Of a stretch of 22,392 nucleotides of DNA, positions 15,537 to 22,392 are shown in pieces. Both the position numbers and the translations under genes were made by a program. A model generated the notes under the pieces. That model made no database searches and was not told where the DNA came from. It saw nothing but the letters and a program-made list of their open reading frames with translations. The stretch's first letter is position 1, and every line of letters starts with the position of its first letter. The stretch lies in the NCBI GenBank assembly GCA_035575095.1, contig DATLYF010000078.1:1-22392 (forward strand). The letters run 5' to 3'. This stretch comes from DATLYF01 sp035575095 (GTDB lineage Bacteria > Pseudomonadota > Gammaproteobacteria > Competibacterales > Competibacteraceae).

Positions 15537-15548
15537 GGAGACGCTGCC

Positions 15549-16367
15549 ATGCGAGCTTCCCGCGGAAAAATCGGGTTCACCGTACTGGGCTGGTCAGTCG
15601 CCCTGGTCATCTTCTTCCCCATCTTCTGGATGGCGCTGACCGCCTTCAAGACCGAGGTCGAGGCCGTCGCCACGCCGCCGTCGCTGTGGTTTACGCCGAC
15701 TCTGGAGAACTTCGAGGAGGTGTTCGAGCGCAGCGACTATCTGAAGTTTGCCTGGAACTCGATCGCCGTGTCCTTCGGCTCCACCCTGCTGGCGCTGGTC
15801 TTCGCCGTCCCGGCGGCCTACGCCATGGCCTTCTTCCCGAGCAAGCGCACCCCGGACACGCTGCTGTGGATGCTGTCCACCAAGATGATGCCGCCGGTGG
15901 GAGTGCTGGTGCCCATGTACCTGCTGTTCAAGAACCTGGGGCTGCTGGATACGGTCACGGGGCTGACGATCATCTACACCCTGATCAACCTGCCGATCGT
16001 GGTGTGGATGCTTTACACCTACTTCAAGGACGTGCCCTACGAGATCCTGGAGGCCGGGCGGGTGGACGGCGCCACGCCGCTGCAGCAGCTGTTCCTGCTG
16101 CTCATCCCCCTGGCCCTGCCGGGTATCGCCTCCACCGGTCTGCTGGCGCTGATCCTGGCCTGGAACGAGGCGTTCTGGAGCCTAAACCTGACCAGCTCGC
16201 AGGGGGCGCCCCTGACCGCCTTCATCGCCTCCTACTCGGCCCCGCAAGGCCTGTTCTGGGCGAAACTTTCGGCCGCCTCGCTGATGGCCATTGCGCCCAT
16301 CCTGGTGGTGGGCTGGATGAGCCAGCGCCAACTGGTCCAAGGGCTGACTTTCGGCGCGGTGAAATGA
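15549..16367 (+). CDS. smoG: Polyol ABC transporter permease 2
   Basis: A MalG-type inner-membrane permease of 272 residues, the usual SmoG/MtlG length. The ATG at 15549 has GAGGAG 7 bases upstream, overlapping the end of smoF. Six membrane helices are apparent, starting with VLGWSVALVIFFPIFWMAL. The EAA motif EAGRVDGATP begins at residue 168 and is followed by LLLIPLALPGI. It pairs with SmoF to form the membrane channel. The ATPase gene follows after 21 bases. Confidence 0.94.
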   Translation: MRASRGKIGFTVLGWSVALVIFFPIFWMALTAFKTEVEAVATPPSLWFTPTLENFEEVFERSDYLKFAWNSIAVSFGSTLLALVFAVPAAYAMAFFPSKRTPDTLLWMLSTKMMPPVGVLVPMYLLFKNLGLLDTVTGLTIIYTLINLPIVVWMLYTYFKDVPYEILEAGRVDGATPLQQLFLLLIPLALPGIASTGLLALILAWNEAFWSLNLTSSQGAPLTAFIASYSAPQGLFWAKLSAASLMAIAPILVVGWMSQRQLVQGLTFGAVK

Positions 16368-16388
16368 GCGAATACGAGAGATTGGAAA

Positions 16389-17570
<1,182 letters not shown>

Positions 17571-17613
17571 CCCTTGGACGGGCCGCATCCCCTCGGCCCG
17601 AGGAGTGTCCCGC

Positions 17614-18270
17614 GTGGACTTGGTCATCTTCGATTGCGACGGCGTGCTGGTGGACAGCGAGATCATCGCCAATAGGGTGGTTGCGCAGGAGCTCGCGGTG
17701 CGGCTGCCAGGCAGCGACGTCGCGCTGCTGCTGGCCGGCCTGGAGGGATTTACTACCGCCGCCATCCTGGAGCGGGTGGCCGCGCATTGCGGGGTCGCTT
17801 TCCCCGTCGGCACCTTGGCAGCCATCGAGGCAGCGGTCGATGCCGCCCTGGCCCGGGAACTGACACCCATCCCCGGGGTGCTGGAGGCCCTGCGCCAGAT
17901 CCCTCTGCCCAAGGCCGTGGCGTCTAACAGCCCCTTGCAACGAGTTTACCGTTCCCTGGAGTGCGCAGGGCTTGTGGAAACGTTTGGCCCTTGGGTGTTC
18001 TCCGCCGAGATGGTGGCAGAGCCCAAGCCGTCGCCTGCTCTTTACCAGCATATCGCCCGCCATTTCGCGCTCGCGCCCCAGCGCTGCCTGGTGGTGGAGG
18101 ACAGCGTCCCCGGGGTGACCGCCGCCCGCGCTGCCGGCATGGCAGTGATCGGCTTCGTCGGCGCCAGCCATGTCGAGGCCGATCAGGCGCAGCGGCTCTA
18201 TCGAGTGGGCGCGGCCAAGGTCATCGCTGACCTGGCGGAGCTGCCGGGGCTGGTGAAGCGTTGGGAATGA
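17614..18270 (+). CDS. HAD-superfamily phosphatase of the polyol operon
   Basis: A cytosolic haloacid-dehalogenase hydrolase (subfamily IA) of 218 residues. The GTG at 17614 is preferred: GAGGAG lies 8 bases upstream, whereas the GTG at 17605 overlaps that site. All four HAD motifs are present: DCDGV with nucleophile D7 and D9, ASNS at 103-106, K138 in EPKPSP, and VEDSVPGV with E162-D163. The cap is helical and inserted after motif 1, as in beta-phosphoglucomutase-like and sugar-phosphatase members. Comparable HAD genes are known in Rhodobacter- and rhizobial-type smo operons. It may dephosphorylate polyol or ketose phosphates that arise as by-products; the exact substrate is not evident. It starts 43 bases after smoK. 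Confidence 0.88.
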   Translation: MDLVIFDCDGVLVDSEIIANRVVAQELAVRLPGSDVALLLAGLEGFTTAAILERVAAHCGVAFPVGTLAAIEAAVDAALARELTPIPGVLEALRQIPLPKAVASNSPLQRVYRSLECAGLVETFGPWVFSAEMVAEPKPSPALYQHIARHFALAPQRCLVVEDSVPGVTAARAAGMAVIGFVGASHVEADQAQRLYRVGAAKVIADLAELPGLVKRWE

Positions 18271-18280
18271 GCAAATGCTA
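18269..18280 (+). promoter_or_regulatory. Second copy of the GAGCAAATGCT motif
   Basis: GAGCAAATGCTA matches the smoE leader palindrome (13167-13178) at 11 of 12 bases. It overlaps the stop codon of the HAD gene and lies 35 bases before the smoS start. It may mark an internal control point of the operon. Chance recurrence in the window is unlikely but not excluded. Confidence 0.35.
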
Positions 18281-18314
18281 GGGCATTGATTGGATTTCCA
18301 TGGGAGCAAGGTCA

Positions 18315-19094
18315 ATGAAGCGGTACGTGCTGGAAGGTAAGGTTGCGGTGGTTACCGGTGGGGCCAAAGGCATCGGCCGGGCGATTTGCGCGCGCTACGT
18401 CGCAGAGGGCGCCAGGGTGGCGGTCGCCGATATCGACCTGGCCGAGGCGCAGGCGACCGCCCAGGCGCTGGGGGAGGCGGCTTTCGCCGTGCACCTCGAC
18501 GTCGCCAGCCAGGACTCGATCGACAACATGGTCAAGACCGTAGTCGAGCACGCCGGCGGCATCGACATTCTGGTCAACAATGCCGCCATCTTCGATATGG
18601 CGCCGATTCTCGAGATCACCCCGCAGAGCTACGACAAGATCTTCGCCGTCAACGTCAAGGGACTGCTGTTCACTCTGCAGGCGGTCGCCTGCCAGATGGT
18701 CCAGCAGGGTCGCGGCGGCAAGATCATCAACATGGCCTCTCAGGCCGGCCGCCGCGGCGAGCCCCTGGTCGCCGTCTATTGCGCCAGCAAGGCGGCGGTC
18801 ATCAGCCTCACGCAGTCGGCGGGGCTGGCGCTCATCAAGCACAAGATCAACGTCAACGGCATCTCCCCCGGTGTGGTCGATACCCCGATGTGGGATGAGG
18901 TGGATGCGCTCTTTGCCAGGTATGAGAACCGCCCCCTCGGCGAGAAGAAGCGCCTGGTGGGCGAGGCTGTGCCCTATGGGCGCATGGGCCTGCCCGAGGA
19001 TCACGCCGGCGCCGCGGTGTTTCTGGCCTCCAGCGACAGCGACTACGTCGTCGCCCAGACCCTCAACGTCGATGGCGGCAACTGGATGAGCTGA
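18315..19094 (+). CDS. smoS: Sorbitol dehydrogenase, SDR family
   Basis: A short-chain dehydrogenase of 259 residues; Rhodobacter sphaeroides SmoS has 256. It oxidises D-glucitol to D-fructose with NAD and, in characterised members, also galactitol. The ATG at 18315 has AAGG and GGGAG 4 to 9 bases upstream; the ATG at 18300 would overlap that site. The nucleotide-binding TGGAKGIG lies at 14-21 and VADID at 37-41 suits NAD over NADP. NNAA (88-91) is typical. The catalytic triad is S142, Y155 and K159 in YCASK. The end VVAQTLNVDGGNWMS matches the SmoS group. It sits between the HAD and mannitol dehydrogenase genes. Confidence 0.93.
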   Translation: MKRYVLEGKVAVVTGGAKGIGRAICARYVAEGARVAVADIDLAEAQATAQALGEAAFAVHLDVASQDSIDNMVKTVVEHAGGIDILVNNAAIFDMAPILEITPQSYDKIFAVNVKGLLFTLQAVACQMVQQGRGGKIINMASQAGRRGEPLVAVYCASKAAVISLTQSAGLALIKHKINVNGISPGVVDTPMWDEVDALFARYENRPLGEKKRLVGEAVPYGRMGLPEDHAGAAVFLASSDSDYVVAQTLNVDGGNWMS

Positions 19095-19123
19095 GCATGC
19101 CGCGTCCTGGCAATCCATATGCG

Positions 19124-19141
19124 GCCAGCGTAAACGCTGGC
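19124..19141 (+). promoter_or_regulatory. Perfect inverted repeat before the mannitol dehydrogenase gene
   Basis: GCCAGCG (19124-19130) and CGCTGGC (19135-19141) form a 7-bp perfect stem around a TAAA loop, 13 bases before the ATG at 19155. It could be an mRNA hairpin near the ribosome-binding site GGAGAAGG, or an operator. There is no T-run. Confidence 0.45.
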
Positions 19142-19154
19142 TGGAGAAGGCGAT

Positions 19155-20633
19155 ATGGCAATCAAGCTGAATGAAGCCAACCTGAAGCTACTGGCGCCCA
19201 AGATGCGTGTGCCGTCGTATGACCGTAATCGAGTGCAACAGAGCATCGTCCACATCGGTGTCGGCGGATTTTTCCGCGCCCACCAGGCGGTCTACCTCGA
19301 TGACCTCCTGCACCAATCAGGCCATGCCGAATGGGGCTACTGTGGGGTCGGGCTGCTCAGACAGGACGACCGCATGCGCGATGCCTTGCTGCCTCAGGAT
19401 TGTCTCTACAGCGTCGTGGAGCGCAGCGCCGCGGGCGATTCCGCGCGGGTGATCGGCGCGCTGCTGCGCTTTTACTACGCCCCGGACGATCCCCAGGCGG
19501 TGATCGAGAAAATGGCTTCTGCCGAATGCCGGATCGTCTCGCTGACCATCACCGAAGGCGGCTATTACCTCAATGAGGGCAGCGGAGAGTTCGACGACAC
19601 GCACCCGGACATCGTGCACGATCTGCAATATCCCCATGCCCCCCGCTGCTCCTTCGGTTATCTGCTCGAGGCACTCGACCGGCGGCGCAGCAGGGGCCTG
19701 CCGCCGTTTACGGTGATGTCGTGCGACAACCTGCAGCACAATGGCGATGTGGCCAAGAAAATGCTCTTGGCCTTCGCCGAGCGCCGCGATCCGGCATTGC
19801 ACCGCTGGCTGGCCGAGCACTGCGCCTTTCCTAACAGCATGGTCGATCGCATCACGCCAGCCACCACCGACGAGCATCGCGCCCTGGTGCGGGAGAGGTT
19901 CGGCCTCGACGATGCCTGGCCGGTGACCACCGAGCCGTTCATGCAATGGGTCATCGAGGATAATTTTCCGAACGGCCGGCCGGCCTGGGAGCGGGTCGGG
20001 GCGCAGATGACCGCAGACGTGCTGCCGTATGAAAAGATGAAGATGCGCCTGCTCAACGCCAGCCACCAGGCGATGTGCTACATCGGCATGCTGCTCGGCT
20101 ATCAGTACGCCCACGAGACCATGGCCGATGCGCAGATCAGAAAGCTCGTGCAGACCATGATGGATGTGGAAGTGACGCCGCTGCTGGCGCCGGTGCCGGG
20201 GGTCGATCTCGCGGAGTACAAGAAAACGCTGATCGAGCGCTTCGCCAACCCGGCCATCTGCGATCAGCTCTCGCGGATCGGCACGGAAGGCTCGGCGCGC
20301 ATCCCGAAGTTCGTCCTGCCTTCGATCAGAGAGCAACTGGCACGGGGCGGGCCGATCAAGCTGCTGAGCTTTACCGTGGCGAGCTGGTTCCGTTATCTGA
20401 CGGGAAGCGACGATCAGGGCCGCGCGCTGCCGATCATAGACCCGCTGGCGGACAGGCTGCGCGAGCACGCCCGCCGCGGCGGGCGCGATCCCGGCGCGCT
20501 GCTCGGCCTGAGTGAGCTGTTCGGCGCGGATTTGCCGCAGGCACAACCCTTCGTCGAACAGGTGCGCGAGGCCTTGGGCAGCCTGTATGAGCACGGGGCC
20601 AGGGCGACGCTGGCCCGCTATGTCGAGTCCTGA
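19155..20633 (+). CDS. mtlK: Mannitol 2-dehydrogenase
   Basis: A long-chain polyol dehydrogenase of 492 residues, almost exactly the length of the Pseudomonas fluorescens enzyme (493). It oxidises D-mannitol to D-fructose and D-arabitol to D-xylulose with NAD. The N-terminal Rossmann motif reads IVHIGVGGFFRAHQ. The catalytic residues of the family are present with an offset of one: K296, N301 and H304 in KMRLLNASH. VMSCDNLQHNGD and NSMVDRITP are further family landmarks. The ATG at 19155 has GGAGAAGG upstream. The name follows Rhodobacter usage (mtlK); in Pseudomonas the same enzyme is MtlD. The xylulokinase ATG follows 2 bases after its stop. Confidence 0.96.
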   Translation: MAIKLNEANLKLLAPKMRVPSYDRNRVQQSIVHIGVGGFFRAHQAVYLDDLLHQSGHAEWGYCGVGLLRQDDRMRDALLPQDCLYSVVERSAAGDSARVIGALLRFYYAPDDPQAVIEKMASAECRIVSLTITEGGYYLNEGSGEFDDTHPDIVHDLQYPHAPRCSFGYLLEALDRRRSRGLPPFTVMSCDNLQHNGDVAKKMLLAFAERRDPALHRWLAEHCAFPNSMVDRITPATTDEHRALVRERFGLDDAWPVTTEPFMQWVIEDNFPNGRPAWERVGAQMTADVLPYEKMKMRLLNASHQAMCYIGMLLGYQYAHETMADAQIRKLVQTMMDVEVTPLLAPVPGVDLAEYKKTLIERFANPAICDQLSRIGTEGSARIPKFVLPSIREQLARGGPIKLLSFTVASWFRYLTGSDDQGRALPIIDPLADRLREHARRGGRDPGALLGLSELFGADLPQAQPFVEQVREALGSLYEHGARATLARYVES

Positions 20634-20635
20634 GC

Positions 20636-22108
<1,473 letters not shown>

Positions 22109-22135
22109 TGCTCGACCTAGAGGAGATAGCGCTGC

Positions 22136-22246
22136 CGCTTCAAGGAGCTATTCGAAGGCCCGCGCTTCGCCGCCCTGCGCAAGGCCGGTGCCCGTCCGCA
22201 GCGACTGCTGTGGGCCAGCACTAGCCCCAAGAACCCGTACTTATAA
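22136..22246 (+). pseudogene. Transaldolase fragment
   Basis: From 22136 the plus strand reads RFKELFEGPRFAAL, then KAGARPQRLLWASTSPKNPY, and stops at 22246. This is the highly conserved transaldolase segment around residue 240-275 of the family (normally ...RPQRLLWASTSTKNPAY). The frame has a stop at 22127-22129 and no start, and the catalytic core and the rest of the protein are absent on both sides. It is therefore a 36-codon relic of a deleted gene. Transaldolase would fit the pathway, since xylulokinase feeds the pentose phosphate pathway. Confidence 0.75.
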
Positions 22247-22286
22247 GGATGATCCGTTACCTCTGACGATGGATATCGACGAGAGG

Positions 22287-22392
22287 TCAGCGACTGCCGC
22301 CTGAAGGCGGTAACCGGGTCAGGGCGTGGAGGCGGGCGGCGCATTCCTCGCTGCTTTCGTAGAGCCGGTCGAAGATCTCGGCCAGGCGGGCG
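22287..22392 (-). CDS. C-terminal end of an unknown protein, cut by window
   Basis: On the minus strand the window edge reads LAEIFDRLYESSEECAARLH and ends in RLPPSGGSR with a stop at 22287-22289. Thirty-four codons are visible and the composition is typical of a helical, charged C-terminus. The gene points toward xylB and converges with it. The 5-bp inverted repeat CCGCC-TGAA-GGCGG (22297-22310) lies inside its end. I do not recognise the family. Confidence 0.5.
   Translation of the reverse strand, partial: ARLAEIFDRLYESSEECAARLHALTRLPPSGGSR

Overview
The window comes from a high-GC proteobacterial chromosome, most likely a gammaproteobacterium. The support is codon use with strong G/C at third positions, two YcaD-like MFS carriers, a Pseudomonas/Rhodobacter-type polyol operon, and HexR-like operators. 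I cannot place it to genus. No CRISPR array, tRNA, rRNA, insertion sequence or integrase was recognised.

Layout. (1) 1-2309: two divergently transcribed, clearly paralogous YcaD-like MFS transporters; the left one runs off the window. (2) 2310-2728: a spacer with a hairpin and short coding-like scraps. (3) 2729-10498: a same-strand type III-A CRISPR-Cas (Csm) module. It starts with a CARF protein of the NE0113/'Csm6 ring nuclease' group carrying an OmpR-like winged-helix region, followed by csm1(cas10)-csm2-csm3-csm4-csm5. Cas10 keeps both its HD and GGDD motifs, so DNA cleavage and cyclic oligoadenylate synthesis both look possible. No HEPN effector, cas6, cas1, cas2 or repeat array is present here. 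csm5 carries a long charged coiled-coil extension. (4) 10499-11212: a decayed region with a frameshifted gene remnant, one small hypothetical ORF and a hairpin. (5) 11213-12895: pgi on the minus strand. (6) 12896-13217: the divergent control region between pgi and the polyol operon. (7) 13218-22108: a polyol operon, smoE-smoF-smoG-smoK-HAD phosphatase-smoS-mannitol 2-dehydrogenase-xylulokinase. (8) 22109-22392: a fragment of a broken transaldolase gene and the end of an unknown minus-strand gene.

How the genes work together. SmoEFGK imports sorbitol, mannitol or arabitol. SmoS and the mannitol dehydrogenase oxidise these to fructose or xylulose. Xylulokinase makes xylulose 5-phosphate for the pentose phosphate pathway. 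No fructokinase is visible, so fructose must be phosphorylated by an enzyme encoded elsewhere before Pgi can act. Two near-identical 15-bp palindromes (12954-12968 and 13074-13088) resemble HexR sites and may coordinate pgi and polyol uptake with Entner-Doudoroff status. An 11-bp motif just downstream of the proposed operon promoter recurs before smoS.

The points most worth a second look are the CARF-winged-helix protein heading a Cas10 module with no visible effector, the decayed gene behind csm5, the Csm5 tail, the two operator-like repeats, and the transaldolase remnant.
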